A program made the position numbers and the translations under genes. Shown one piece after another: positions 26,093 through 38,081 of a stretch of 44,137 nt of DNA. This stretch comes from an uncultured Pelagibacteraceae bacterium (GTDB lineage Bacteria > Pseudomonadota > Alphaproteobacteria > Pelagibacterales > Pelagibacteraceae): assembly GCA_902559935.1 (NCBI GenBank), contig CACEJN010000005.1, forward strand, positions 1-44,137, given 5' to 3'. The number at the start of each line of letters is the position of its first letter. The stretch's first letter is position 1. Under the pieces are notes generated by a model. The model was not told the origin of the DNA and ran no database searches. It saw nothing but the letters and a program-made list of their open reading frames with translations.

Positions 26093-27076
26093 TTGATAAA
26101 ATATTTTTTTAAAAGGCTGTTTCAATCTGCTTTGGTGATGCTGGTTGTTGCCTTTGTGTCTTTCTCATTATTCAATTTTGTTGGAGATCCAATTAATAAC
26201 ATGGTTGGAGAAGAAACTTCTGATGAGGAAAGAGCAGAATTGAGAGAAACATTAGGTTTAATGGATCCAATTCATGTCCAATTTTCGAGATTTATAGTTA
26301 ATGCTTCAAAAGGTGAGTTTGGAATTTCATATCAATTAAGAAGACCTGTTTCAGAATTAATAGTTGAAAGATTGCCAGCAACTATTGAACTTGTGGTTAT
26401 TTCAGCACTAATTGCACTTATAACCGGTACATTATTGGGAGTTTATACAGGTATAAATCGAAAAGGTTTTTTAAGTGATTTTGTTTTAGCCATCTCCTTG
26501 TTGGGGGTTTCACTCCCCACATTTGTAATTGGTATATTATTTATATATTTGTTTGCAGTAATCTTAGGAATATTACCTTCTTTTGGAAGAGGAGAAGTTA
26601 TTGATTTAGGTTTTTGGACTACAGGTTTTTTAACAGTTTCAGGACTTAAAGCAATTATACTTCCTTCAGTAACATTAAGTCTTTTTCAAATGACTTATAT
26701 CATCAGACTTGTGCGAGCAGAGATGATGGAAATACTACAAACAGATTATATTAAATTTGCACGTGCTCGAGGTATTAGTGAAAATAGTATTAAATATAAA
26801 CATGCATTAAAAAATGGATTGATACCTGTAATAACTATAGCAGGAATAAATATTGGAACACTAATTGCGTTTTCAATCATTACTGAAACTGTTTTTCAAT
26901 GGCCTGGAATGGGTTTCTTATTTATCCAAGCAGTTCAATTCGTTGATATACCAATCATGTCAGCATATTTAGTATTTATAGCTTTTGTTTTCGTAATGAT
27001 AAATTTTATAGTTGATATTCTTTATTATCTAATTGATCCAAGAATAAGAGTTAAAGGAGATACTGCAAGTGGATAA
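26093..27076 (+). CDS. ABC transporter permease, DppB/OppB type
   Basis: This inner-membrane permease of the family 5 importer has 327 residues and six predicted membrane segments. The first is at residues 11-30 (FQSALVMLVVAFVSFSLFNF). The conserved cytoplasmic EAA-type loop reads TDYIKFARARGISENSIKYKHALKNG and contacts the ATPases. The N-terminal DPINNMVGEETSDEERAELRETLGLMDP is the usual DppB periplasmic region. The start is TTG 26093 (the next residues IKYFFKRL match the family start); no ATG lies nearby in frame. It overlaps the DppC-type gene by 8 bases. Confidence 0.93.
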   Translation: MIKYFFKRLFQSALVMLVVAFVSFSLFNFVGDPINNMVGEETSDEERAELRETLGLMDPIHVQFSRFIVNASKGEFGISYQLRRPVSELIVERLPATIELVVISALIALITGTLLGVYTGINRKGFLSDFVLAISLLGVSLPTFVIGILFIYLFAVILGILPSFGRGEVIDLGFWTTGFLTVSGLKAIILPSVTLSLFQMTYIIRLVRAEMMEILQTDYIKFARARGISENSIKYKHALKNGLIPVITIAGINIGTLIAFSIITETVFQWPGMGFLFIQAVQFVDIPIMSAYLVFIAFVFVMINFIVDILYYLIDPRIRVKGDTASG

Positions 27077-27998
27077 CAAATCTTTAACTACTTGGGAAAA
27101 AATAAAAGATAGTGATATTTATCATAGCTTTGTTAAATCCCCTACTGCAATTGTATCATCTACTATTTTGTTTATAATTTTTTTCTGCTCTTTTTTTGTT
27201 GAGCTCATTACACCCTACAATCCTTTTGATCCATCCTCTCTCTCACTGATGGATGCATTCACGCCACCATCATGGACAGAAGATGGTCTTGCTAAATTTA
27301 TTTTAGGTACTGATGGACAAGGAAGAGATATGTTGTCTACAATTTTATACGGATGTAGAATTTCTCTGATTGTAGGTTTTTCTGCAATAATCTTTAGTTT
27401 AATTCTTGGAGTTGGATTGGGATTAACGGCTGGATTTTTTGGAGGAAAATATGAAATGATAGTAATGAGGTTAACAGATGTTCAGTTAACAGTTCCAAGT
27501 ATTTTGATGGCATTATTAGTTGATGGAATAGCAAGAGGATTAATCTCAAGAGAAATGCATGATGAAATGGCAATTTATGTTTTAATATTTGCTATCGGGA
27601 TTTCAGAGTGGCCACAATTTGCAAGAGTTTCTAGAGCTGCAACTTTAGTAGAAAAAAATAAAGATTATGTTTCAGCATCAACAATAATCGGGGTTTCAAA
27701 TATAATTATTATGTTTAAACATATTTTACCAAATATTTTAAGACCAGTCTTGGTAATTGGAACTATTGGTCTAGCACTTGCTATTTTAGCTGAGTCCACT
27801 TTAAGTTTTTTAGGTGTTGGCGTACCCCCAACAACACCTTCTTTGGGAACATTGATACGACTTGGTAATGACTTTTTATTTTCAGGAGAATGGTGGATAA
27901 CTTTTTTTCCAGCAATTTTCTTAGTTATTTTAGCATTTTCAATAAATTTATTAGGGGATTGGATGAGAGATACTTTAAATCCAAAATTAAAAAAATGA
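27069..27998 (+). CDS. ABC transporter permease, DppC/OppC type
   Basis: The second permease is 309 residues and starts with GTG 27069, overlapping the upstream permease by 8 bases. It has an N-terminal membrane helix (about residues 25-48), then the typical extracytoplasmic HGTDGQGRDMLS-like motif, here LGTDGQGRDMLSTILYGCRISL. The EAA loop is KDYVSASTIIGVSNIIIMFKHILPNILRP, and the end is GDWMRDTLNPKLKK. With the DppB-like chain it forms the transmembrane channel. Its stop overlaps the ATPase ATG in an ATGA, so translation of permeases and ATPase is probably coupled. Confidence 0.93.
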   Translation: MDNKSLTTWEKIKDSDIYHSFVKSPTAIVSSTILFIIFFCSFFVELITPYNPFDPSSLSLMDAFTPPSWTEDGLAKFILGTDGQGRDMLSTILYGCRISLIVGFSAIIFSLILGVGLGLTAGFFGGKYEMIVMRLTDVQLTVPSILMALLVDGIARGLISREMHDEMAIYVLIFAIGISEWPQFARVSRAATLVEKNKDYVSASTIIGVSNIIIMFKHILPNILRPVLVIGTIGLALAILAESTLSFLGVGVPPTTPSLGTLIRLGNDFLFSGEWWITFFPAIFLVILAFSINLLGDWMRDTLNPKLKK

Positions 27999-29677
27999 CA
28001 TTTTTAAAAATAAATAATCTTAGCGTTGATTATCAAATGAGAAAAGAAACAGTTAACGCTGCTAAGAATGTAAATATTGAGGTTAACAAAGGAGAAATTT
28101 TAGGATTAGTCGGAGAGTCTGGATCAGGAAAAAGTACAGTAGGAAACGCAATTATAAATTTAATTGATGAACCAGGTAAGGTATCTAGTGGATCGGTTAT
28201 TTTGGGTGATCTTAACATTCATGAAAATTCTGAAAGTATTGTTAAATATAGAGGAAATAAAATTGGATTGATATTTCAAGATCCTCAAACTTCCCTTAAC
28301 CCAATTCTTACAGTGGGCGAACAGTTAATTGAAACAATTCAAACTCATCTTAAATTAAGTAAAGAGGAAGCAAAAAATAAATCTATAAATCTATTGAAAG
28401 AAGTTGGTATAAAAGATGCAGAGACAAGATTTGATAATTATCCTCACCAATTTTCAGGTGGAATGAGACAGCGAGTAGTTATTTCTTTAGCTTTATGTTG
28501 TGAGCCAGAATTGTTAATTGCAGATGAGCCAACAACAGCATTGGATGTATCAATTCAATCTCAAATTTTAGAACTAATTAAAAAATTAACAAAAGAAAGA
28601 AATCTTGCGGTTATCTTAATTACTCATGACATGGGTGTTATAGCTGAGACAACGGATCGTGTAGCAGTTATGAAAAGTGGTAATTTAGTTGAAATCGGTG
28701 AAACCAAAAAAATATTAACTAATCCACAAGAAAATTATACTAAAAGTTTAGTAAGTTCAGTTCCACCAACTAACAAAAAAATTTCAAGATTTGTGATTGT
28801 AGAAAAAGAAAACAATAATAAAAAAGAAAATAATATCAAAATATTAAACAGATGGTCAAAGAAAGAAATTGCAAACCAAGATTTGGTAGAAATAAAAAAT
28901 CTTAATAAAAGTTTTGATGATAATTTTTTTACAGAAAATTCTAAAAATTCTGTAATGGCTGTTGATGATGTTTCATTTGAAATAAAAGAGGGCGAATCTT
29001 TTGGTTTAGTAGGAGAAAGTGGAAGTGGAAAATCTACAATTGCTAAAATGATTGTAAATTTATTTAAACCTACATCTGGTGACATCTTCTTTGATAACGT
29101 TTGTATAACAAAAATTAAACAGAGATCTGAATTAATGAAATTTAGAAAACAAATTCAAATGATATTTCAAGATCCTTATTCATCACTAAATGGCAGATTA
29201 AAAGTAAAAGATATAATTGCAGAGCCAATTACGCTTCACAATCCATCTATATCTACTTTAGATTTAAATAATTATATTTATGATCTACTGGAGTCTGTAG
29301 AATTAACTCAAAAATCTGCAGACCGATATCCACATGAATTTTCAGGAGGACAGAGGCAGAGAATATCAATAGCAAGAGCACTTGCCACACAACCAAGACT
29401 TTTAGTTTGTGATGAGCCTACCTCTGCTTTGGATGTAAGTATCCAAGCCCAAATACTAAATTTACTTAAAGATCTTCAAGAACAATTAAATTTAACAATT
29501 TTGTTTATTAGTCATGACCTACCTGTTGTTAGACAAATGTGTGATAGGATTGGAGTCTTAAAAGATGGCAAATTATGTGAAGTTTCAAACACTGAGCATT
29601 TATTTTTAAAACCAACACATGAATACACAAAAGAACTTTTACGATTAATGCCTAAAATTGAGTCTATTTATAATTAA
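27995..29677 (+). CDS. Fused double ATPase of peptide-type ABC importer (DppD-DppF fusion)
   Basis: One 560-residue polypeptide carries both nucleotide-binding domains. The first has Walker A GESGSGKST (about residues 39-47), Q-loop FQDPQTSLNP, signature SGGMRQR and Walker B LLIADEPTTALD. The second has Walker A GESGSGKST (about 338-346), Q-loop FQDPYSSLN, signature SGGQRQR and LLVCDEPTSALD. The linker around residues 255-300 is rich in Lys, Asn and Glu. An in-frame extension to ATG 27890 would overlap the permease gene by 109 bases and adds non-homologous sequence; the ATGA at 27995 is the better start (MTFLKINNLSV). Fusion of D and F subunits is common for family 5 importers such as GsiA-like proteins. 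Confidence 0.94.
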   Translation: MTFLKINNLSVDYQMRKETVNAAKNVNIEVNKGEILGLVGESGSGKSTVGNAIINLIDEPGKVSSGSVILGDLNIHENSESIVKYRGNKIGLIFQDPQTSLNPILTVGEQLIETIQTHLKLSKEEAKNKSINLLKEVGIKDAETRFDNYPHQFSGGMRQRVVISLALCCEPELLIADEPTTALDVSIQSQILELIKKLTKERNLAVILITHDMGVIAETTDRVAVMKSGNLVEIGETKKILTNPQENYTKSLVSSVPPTNKKISRFVIVEKENNNKKENNIKILNRWSKKEIANQDLVEIKNLNKSFDDNFFTENSKNSVMAVDDVSFEIKEGESFGLVGESGSGKSTIAKMIVNLFKPTSGDIFFDNVCITKIKQRSELMKFRKQIQMIFQDPYSSLNGRLKVKDIIAEPITLHNPSISTLDLNNYIYDLLESVELTQKSADRYPHEFSGGQRQRISIARALATQPRLLVCDEPTSALDVSIQAQILNLLKDLQEQLNLTILFISHDLPVVRQMCDRIGVLKDGKLCEVSNTEHLFLKPTHEYTKELLRLMPKIESIYN

Positions 29678-29729
29678 TTTTTCTTAAGCCTAAAATGGTC
29701 CATTAAAAGTGATTATTTAACTAATTATT

Positions 29730-29757
29730 TTGCAATCTCTCTCATAGATTGTATTAT
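29730..29757 (+). promoter_or_regulatory. Predicted leuA promoter
   Basis: TTGCAA (29730-29735) and TATTAT (29752-29757) have a 16-base spacer. Transcription would begin near 29764, downstream of a possible earlier start at ATG 29749, which is why I place the leuA start at 29779. Confidence 0.45.
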
Positions 29758-29778
29758 AGATTTTCTAAAATTTTAGTT

Positions 29779-32384
<2,606 letters not shown>

Positions 32385-32389
32385 GAAAA

Positions 32390-33238
32390 ATGGCTACTGG
32401 CAGAGATGATTTTGTAATTGCCATTAGGTCAGCTTTTTTAAAAAAAAAAGATAAACAAAAATTTTCTTTATTAACTTTAATTGTTTTATCAATTTTTGTA
32501 ATTGTTCTAAGTAATTTTAATTTTAAAGCAATACAATTTGTTAAATTAGGAATTAATGAAATTATTTATAGATCATCTCATATTGCTTCAATCCCAGAAA
32601 ATAAATTAAAAGAAATAACTTTAAAATTCAAATCACATATGGATTTGTATGAAAATCATCAGAAAGAATTAATTAAAATAGAAAATTCTGACCAACTTAA
32701 ATTACAAAATAAGTTTTTAACTGCAGAAAATGAAAAGCTTAGAGATTTACTTGAAGAAAGCATAAGTTCAAAAGAAATATTTGCTAGAGTTTTAATTGAT
32801 AAAGACAGCCCATATTTAAAATCAATAGTATTAAACAAAGGCACAAAAGATAAAGTAAAAATTGGAATGGCAGTTATTGATGATGTTTATCTAGTTGGCC
32901 AGATAATTGAAGTAAATTATTCTAATTCAAGGGCATTACTATTGTCTGACCTTAATAGTAAAATACCATCTGTTCTAGAGCCAGATGACATACAAGCTGT
33001 AATTTCTGGTACAGGAAGTGATTTTGGAAAAATTGAACATACTCAAGAAGAATTTAGAGAAGATTTTAAAAATAAAGAAATTTTTGCTTACACCTCAGGT
33101 CTTGGCGGTTTATTCAAACCTGGTATACCAATTGGAAAAATTAACAGCATATCAGAAGGAAAAATTAATTTTTTTTCTGACTTTACACAACTCAACTATG
33201 TAAAAATAGTTTCTTATAAAATAGGTGGAGAAGAATAA
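32390..33238 (+). CDS. mreC: Rod shape-determining protein MreC
   Basis: The elongasome scaffold is 282 residues: a short cytoplasmic tail, one membrane segment (about residues 26-45, LTLIVLSIFVIVLSNFNF), a coiled-coil region (about 65-120, ending KFLTAENEKLRDLLEE) and two beta domains with VLIDKDSPYLKSIVLNKGTKDKVKIGMAV and GLVGQI-like VYLVGQIIEV. MreC links MreB with PBP2 in the periplasm. It starts 5 bases after mreB, and its stop overlaps the mreD ATG (TAATG). Confidence 0.93.
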   Translation: MATGRDDFVIAIRSAFLKKKDKQKFSLLTLIVLSIFVIVLSNFNFKAIQFVKLGINEIIYRSSHIASIPENKLKEITLKFKSHMDLYENHQKELIKIENSDQLKLQNKFLTAENEKLRDLLEESISSKEIFARVLIDKDSPYLKSIVLNKGTKDKVKIGMAVIDDVYLVGQIIEVNYSNSRALLLSDLNSKIPSVLEPDDIQAVISGTGSDFGKIEHTQEEFREDFKNKEIFAYTSGLGGLFKPGIPIGKINSISEGKINFFSDFTQLNYVKIVSYKIGGEE

Positions 33239-33756
33239 TGTCGTCACTTAACAAAAGTCCTTTTTTAAGAATATTCTTATCTTATGCACCTTTGATAATG
33301 TTATTTTTTTCAGTATTTAATGAATTTGATTTTAATTACTTAAAACTTGATTATTTTGCTTTTAATTTTGTTCATCTGTTAATTTTCTTTTGGACTTTAA
33401 GAAATCCTGATCAATTAGGTTATTTAGCAATTTTCTTTGCAGGTATCATCAATGATGTTGTTATAGGAATACCAATAGGCATTAGTAGTTTTTGCTATCT
33501 TATTCTTTGTTCTGTAACAGCTTATATAAGAAACATTACTTTATCACCAAACTTTATGAAGGATTGGATCTCATTATTATTCACAATTTTATTAATTAAT
33601 TCAATTCAAGTAATTATTTTGGATTTAGTCTTTTTAATTAAAGTTGATTACACTAATTATTTAATTAACTCAGGTTTTACTTTTTTATTTTATCCAATAT
33701 TTTTTTTATTTTTTAATTTTTTAAACGAAAGAATTTCATATCAAACAAATGATTAA
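33238..33756 (+). CDS. mreD: Rod shape-determining protein MreD
   Basis: This small polytopic membrane protein of 172 residues has about five hydrophobic helices (FLSYAPLIMLFFSVF, FNFVHLLIFFWTL, YLAIFFAGIINDVVIGIPIGISSFCYLILC, LLFTILLINSIQVIILDLVF, FLFYPIFFLFFNFL). The GIINDVVIGIPIGISS segment is the MreD signature region. It overlaps mreC by one base and mrdA by 8 bases. Sequence conservation is weak in this family, so the call leans partly on position. Confidence 0.9.
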   Translation: MSSLNKSPFLRIFLSYAPLIMLFFSVFNEFDFNYLKLDYFAFNFVHLLIFFWTLRNPDQLGYLAIFFAGIINDVVIGIPIGISSFCYLILCSVTAYIRNITLSPNFMKDWISLLFTILLINSIQVIILDLVFLIKVDYTNYLINSGFTFLFYPIFFLFFNFLNERISYQTND

Positions 33757-35671
33757 ATCTAATTCAGGAATAAGAAAAACTGATGTAATTAATAGAAGAA
33801 TGTTCATAATCGGAGCAGCAAAAGTAGTTATTTTTGTTGGTATCGTTGCCCGTTTGTTTTCTCTTCAAATAAATGAAAATAAAAAATATCTTACTCTTTC
33901 AGACAAGAATAGAATTAGAGAATGGAAACTCCCACCTACAAGAGGAAATATTGTTGATTATTTTGGAAATGTAATTGCAGGGAATTTAAAAGTTTATCAA
34001 TTACATATAATTCCAGAGCAAGTTGAGAATTTTAATTATTTACTAGTTAGATTGAAAAATCTTTTAAATCTAAGTGACAAAAGAATTGCAAGAATAAATA
34101 AATTAAAAGCAGAGCTAAAACCTTGGGATAGTATTATTGTTTCTGAAAACTTAAGCTGGAGTCAATTTGTAAAAATTAATAATTATTTATACGATCTTGT
34201 GGGTGTGAAACCTGTGATGACAATCTCCAGAAATTATCCATTTAATGATGTATACACACATGTTCTTGGATATGTGAGTCAACCCAATGAACAAGAACTT
34301 TTAGAAAATGAAATTATCCAAGAAAGATTTGTACCAGGAATGAAAATTGGAAAACTGGGCTTAGAGAAAAGACTTGAAAATCATTTAATTGGAACAAATG
34401 CTATTCAAAGATATGAAGTAAATGCTTACGGTAAAAGAATTAATCAACTCGAGCATCAAAAAGGTGAACAAGGAATAAATATACGTCTAACTGTAGATAC
34501 AGAAATACAAAAAGCTTGTGGGGAATTGTTAAACGAAAAAGCAGGATCTATAAGTGTAATGGATATCTATACTGGAGATATAATAGCAATGTATTCATCT
34601 CCATCTTATAATCCAAATTTATTTTTATTTGGAATAAGTCAAGATGAGTGGCAATTAATTAGAAATAATCCATTAAAACCATTAATAAACAAAACCCTTT
34701 CGGGTCTATACTCACCAGGTTCAACAATAAAACCTATCGTTGCACTTTCAGCTTTAGAAAACAAAGTAATAGATACAAAGTTTAAAGTTAAATGCACAGG
34801 AAAAATGGAGCTGTATGGACAAACATTTCACTGTTGGAAGGAAAAAGGACATGGCTGGGTAAGTTTAAAAAATGCCATGAAGCAATCTTGTGATACTTAT
34901 TTTTATGAGGTTGCAAGATTATTAGGTGTCGATAGGTTAAACATTACAGCTGAAAAGTTTGGCTTAGGAAAAAAAGTTCTTGGTGATTATTTTGATAATG
35001 AAAAAAAAGGATTATTTCCGAATACAAAATGGAAAAAAAATAATCTAGGCAAAGGCTGGGTATTAGGTGAAACTTTAATCACAGGTATTGGTCAAGGCTA
35101 TACACAAACAACTCCTTTACAACTTTGTATGATGACTGCACAAATTGCAAATGGAGGCTTTGCTGTAAAACCGAAAATAATAGTGGATAATAATCCAATT
35201 TCTTATGAAGATGCAAAACAATCAATGGAAAGCGGGTTATTTTTTGACACCGATTCTGAGGAATTGTTAGACAAAAAGTTATTTAAAAACCAAAAAAATA
35301 TTAAGATTGTTCAAGAAGCAATGTTTGCTTCGACCAATGAAAGATTTGGAACTTCTTATAAATCAAGAATTGATGATCCTAAATATCAATTTGCAGGAAA
35401 AACTGGAACAGCCCAGGTCAAGAGAATCAGTAAAAGAGAGAGGGAATTGGATTTAGAATTAGAGCAAATACCATATAAAGATAGAGATCATGCTTTGTAT
35501 GTCGCTTATGGCCCATATGTTAACCCGCGATATGCACTTAGTATAATTGTCGAGCATGGTGGTTCGGGAAGTAAGGCGGCAGCACCAATTGCAAAAAAAT
35601 TATTTAAATTAATCATCGACAGACATGATTTAAGAAATAAACAATCAAATTTTGAGAGGATTACTGTTTAA
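33749..35671 (+). CDS. mrdA: Penicillin-binding protein 2 (peptidoglycan transpeptidase of the elongasome)
   Basis: The monofunctional class B PBP is 640 residues. It has an N-terminal membrane anchor (about residues 19-39, IIGAAKVVIFVGIVARLFSL), the pedestal region with RNYPFNDVYTHVLGYV and a transpeptidase domain. The active-site serine is Ser325 in SPGSTIK; the second motif is SCD in MKQSCDTYFYE, and KTG is at 551-553 in AGKTGTAQ. PPTRGNIVDYFGN near the N-terminus is typical. It cross-links new wall strands together with RodA, encoded by the next gene, whose ATG comes directly after the stop. Confidence 0.95.
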   Translation: MIKSNSGIRKTDVINRRMFIIGAAKVVIFVGIVARLFSLQINENKKYLTLSDKNRIREWKLPPTRGNIVDYFGNVIAGNLKVYQLHIIPEQVENFNYLLVRLKNLLNLSDKRIARINKLKAELKPWDSIIVSENLSWSQFVKINNYLYDLVGVKPVMTISRNYPFNDVYTHVLGYVSQPNEQELLENEIIQERFVPGMKIGKLGLEKRLENHLIGTNAIQRYEVNAYGKRINQLEHQKGEQGINIRLTVDTEIQKACGELLNEKAGSISVMDIYTGDIIAMYSSPSYNPNLFLFGISQDEWQLIRNNPLKPLINKTLSGLYSPGSTIKPIVALSALENKVIDTKFKVKCTGKMELYGQTFHCWKEKGHGWVSLKNAMKQSCDTYFYEVARLLGVDRLNITAEKFGLGKKVLGDYFDNEKKGLFPNTKWKKNNLGKGWVLGETLITGIGQGYTQTTPLQLCMMTAQIANGGFAVKPKIIVDNNPISYEDAKQSMESGLFFDTDSEELLDKKLFKNQKNIKIVQEAMFASTNERFGTSYKSRIDDPKYQFAGKTGTAQVKRISKRERELDLELEQIPYKDRDHALYVAYGPYVNPRYALSIIVEHGGSGSKAAAPIAKKLFKLIIDRHDLRNKQSNFERITV

Positions 35672-36796
35672 ATGTTTCAGCACGATAGATTGAGTAATGA
35701 GATTACATTATTTCAAAAAATAAAAAACTTAGACTATATACTGTTGATTTCTGTCATCCTTCTTTCTGTATTAAGTGTTTTTGTTATGTATTCTACAGAT
35801 GGAGGTGAAATACTTTTTCATACTAAAAATCATTTTGTAAAACTTGCTGTTTTTTTTCCTTTAATGATTTTTATGGCTTTCTTTAATATAAAATTTTGGC
35901 ACAATTTTTCATACTTAATTTACTTTATTGTAATACTTTTATTAATTTATGTTTCATTTTTTGGAATAAAGTCTTCTGGTTCACAAAGATGGATGGACCT
36001 TTATTTATTTGTTCTACAACCTTCAGAACTTATGAAAGTAGCAATCATACTGTGTCTTGCAAAATACTTTCATAGAATAAAAATAGAAAATGTTAATTCA
36101 TTTACTAGTATAACTATTGTGTTATCGATAATAATAATTCCAATAATTTTTGTAATTTCTCAACCTGATCTTGGTACATCTATATTAATTGCTTTAAGTG
36201 GATTAATTATTTTGTGGTTAGGAGGTATGAAAATTAAATATTTTATATACTCATTTTTTACTTTCTTAATTTCGCTCCCATTTATAATCTCATTTCTTAA
36301 ACCTTATCAAAAACTGAGAATATTAACTTTTTTAGATCCAGATAGGGATCCATTGGGTGCTGGATATCAAATTATACAGTCAAAAATAGCTATTGGCTCA
36401 GGTGGCCTTAATGGAAAAGGTTTTTTAAAAGGAACCCAGAGCTATTTAGATTTTTTACCTGAAAAACATACAGATTTTATATTTACTTTATTTTCAGAAG
36501 AGTTTGGTTTTATAGGCTCAGTTGGTCTATTAATATTATACTCAATAATAATTTTTAGAATTGTAAGAATAGGATCAATTTCGAGAAGTAATTTTGCTAG
36601 ACTCTTTTGTTTTGGTTATGCTTTTGCGATCTTTATTTATATTGTTGTAAACTTATCAATGGTTTTGGGTCTACTACCTATAGTTGGTTCTCCATTACCT
36701 ATCATGTCGTATGGAGGTTCTTCAATGTTGGCCACTATGATTGGTTTTGGCATAGTATTGAGTGCAAAAATTAATCATAAACAAATGATTGCATAA
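35672..36796 (+). CDS. mrdB: RodA peptidoglycan glycosyltransferase (SEDS family)
   Basis: The polytopic SEDS glycosyltransferase polymerises lipid II with PBP2. It has 374 residues with about ten membrane segments. Family motifs are SSGSQRWMDLYLFVLQPSELMKVA, ISQPDLGTSILI, RILTFLDPDRDPLGAGYQIIQSKIAIGSGGLNGKG, FLPEKHTDFIFTLFSEEFGFIGS and the C-terminal LPIVGSPLPIMSYGGSSMLA. The catalytic Asp lies in the DFIFTLFSEE-adjacent extracellular loop. It ends the mre-mrd cluster; its start directly follows mrdA, so the two are cotranslated. Confidence 0.95.
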   Translation: MFQHDRLSNEITLFQKIKNLDYILLISVILLSVLSVFVMYSTDGGEILFHTKNHFVKLAVFFPLMIFMAFFNIKFWHNFSYLIYFIVILLLIYVSFFGIKSSGSQRWMDLYLFVLQPSELMKVAIILCLAKYFHRIKIENVNSFTSITIVLSIIIIPIIFVISQPDLGTSILIALSGLIILWLGGMKIKYFIYSFFTFLISLPFIISFLKPYQKLRILTFLDPDRDPLGAGYQIIQSKIAIGSGGLNGKGFLKGTQSYLDFLPEKHTDFIFTLFSEEFGFIGSVGLLILYSIIIFRIVRIGSISRSNFARLFCFGYAFAIFIYIVVNLSMVLGLLPIVGSPLPIMSYGGSSMLATMIGFGIVLSAKINHKQMIA

Positions 36797-36839
36797 TTTG
36801 TCACTCTGAAAATTAAATATTTACTTGTATAACAATTTT

Positions 36840-38081
36840 ATGAAAAAAAATTTTAAAGTAGGAATAGTTGGAGCAGGAATTCAAGGTGTATCTAATGCTT
36901 TGTTTCTTCAAAAAAAAGGTTTCAACGTAACTATTTTTGATAGAGATAATCCAGGTAGTCAAGCCGCCTCTTATGGTAATGCGGGTCACTTTTCGCCATA
37001 TGCATCTCTTTCTTTAAACAGAACTGATGTTTTAGCGGATGTCCCGGCTATGTTACTCAGCTCTACAGGTCCACTTGCCTTGAAATGGAACTACGTTCCT
37101 AAAATGATTCCATGGTTTATAAAATTTATAATGAATACCACTAAAACTAAGATGATGCATACTGCTAAAAATATGCACCAAATTTTAGATTTAGCTTTAC
37201 CTGCATATGATGAACTATTTGAAGAGATAGACTTAGAAGGTTTAGTTGAAAACAAAGGCATTCTATATATTTGGAATGATAAAGATTTAAAAAGTAGAGA
37301 ATTAGAAATCAGAGTAAGGGAAGAATTAGGAGTTGAACAACAATTAGTAAATAAAGCTGAGATTCATGATCTTGAACCACATATAAAACCATTTTACCAT
37401 GCAGGCGTTTATTATCCTTATGCAAGACACGCAAGAAATCCAAAAAGAATTCTTTTAAAATTATTTGATTTATTTTTGAAAAAAGGTGGAAAATTTAACA
37501 AAGTAAATATTAAAGATATAAATTTTGATGAAGAAAAACCGGTCTTTAAAACTGAAACTCAAAGTTTTGTTTTTGATAAAGCAGTAATAGCTTGTGGAGC
37601 TTTTTCAAAAAAATTAACAGATAATCTAGGAGAAGAAATACCCTTAGATACAGAGCGTGGATATCATGTTCATTTTAAAAATTGCGATCATTTATTAAGT
37701 CGACCTGTAATATTTTCTAACCGTGGATTTGGAATTACACCGATGGAACAAGGTTTAAGAGTTGTTGGAACTGTAGAATTTGGTGGATTAGATAATCCAT
37801 TATCTAAATCAAGAGTTAAAAATTTGATAAATAATGCAAAATATATGCTTGGTGATTTACCTGAGCATGAGGATGAGTGGTTAGGATTTAGACCAACTTT
37901 ACCAGACTTTTTACCTGTTATGGGACCATCAAAAAATCATAAAAATATTTATTATTGTTTTGGGCATCATCATTTAGGATGGACTTTAGGTCCAATTTCT
38001 GGAAAGATTGTTTCAGGGATGATAGCGAACGAAAATACAAATTTAGATTTAAAACCTTATAGTTCGCTTAGATTTAGTTAA
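36840..38081 (+). CDS. FAD-dependent amino-acid oxidoreductase (DadA/DAO family)
   Basis: The protein is 413 residues from ATG 36840; a TTG at 36825 lies 15 bases upstream in frame and is less likely. The FAD dinucleotide motif is VGIVGAGIQGVSNALFLQKKG, with FDRDNPGSQAASYGNAG typical of the small subunit of D-amino-acid dehydrogenase (DadA) and related glycine/D-amino-acid oxidases. C-terminal GFRPTLPDFLPVMGPS and GHHHLGWTLGPISGKIV complete the DAO fold. It would deaminate a D-amino acid or similar amine to a keto acid at the inner face of the membrane. It is followed with no gap by an EamA transporter and a 2-hydroxyacid dehydrogenase, which suggests a small catabolic unit. The true substrate cannot be assigned. 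Confidence 0.85.
   Translation: MKKNFKVGIVGAGIQGVSNALFLQKKGFNVTIFDRDNPGSQAASYGNAGHFSPYASLSLNRTDVLADVPAMLLSSTGPLALKWNYVPKMIPWFIKFIMNTTKTKMMHTAKNMHQILDLALPAYDELFEEIDLEGLVENKGILYIWNDKDLKSRELEIRVREELGVEQQLVNKAEIHDLEPHIKPFYHAGVYYPYARHARNPKRILLKLFDLFLKKGGKFNKVNIKDINFDEEKPVFKTETQSFVFDKAVIACGAFSKKLTDNLGEEIPLDTERGYHVHFKNCDHLLSRPVIFSNRGFGITPMEQGLRVVGTVEFGGLDNPLSKSRVKNLINNAKYMLGDLPEHEDEWLGFRPTLPDFLPVMGPSKNHKNIYYCFGHHHLGWTLGPISGKIVSGMIANENTNLDLKPYSSLRFS

Noticed and set aside
27890-27994. Longer N-terminus of the double ATPase starting in the permease gene
   Set aside because: It overlaps the permease by over 100 bases in another frame; the ATGA start at 27995 matches the family N-terminus.
29749-29778. 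Longer LeuA start (ten extra residues)
   Set aside because: The codons fall inside the predicted -10 and are not conserved-looking; ATG 29779 matches the family start.
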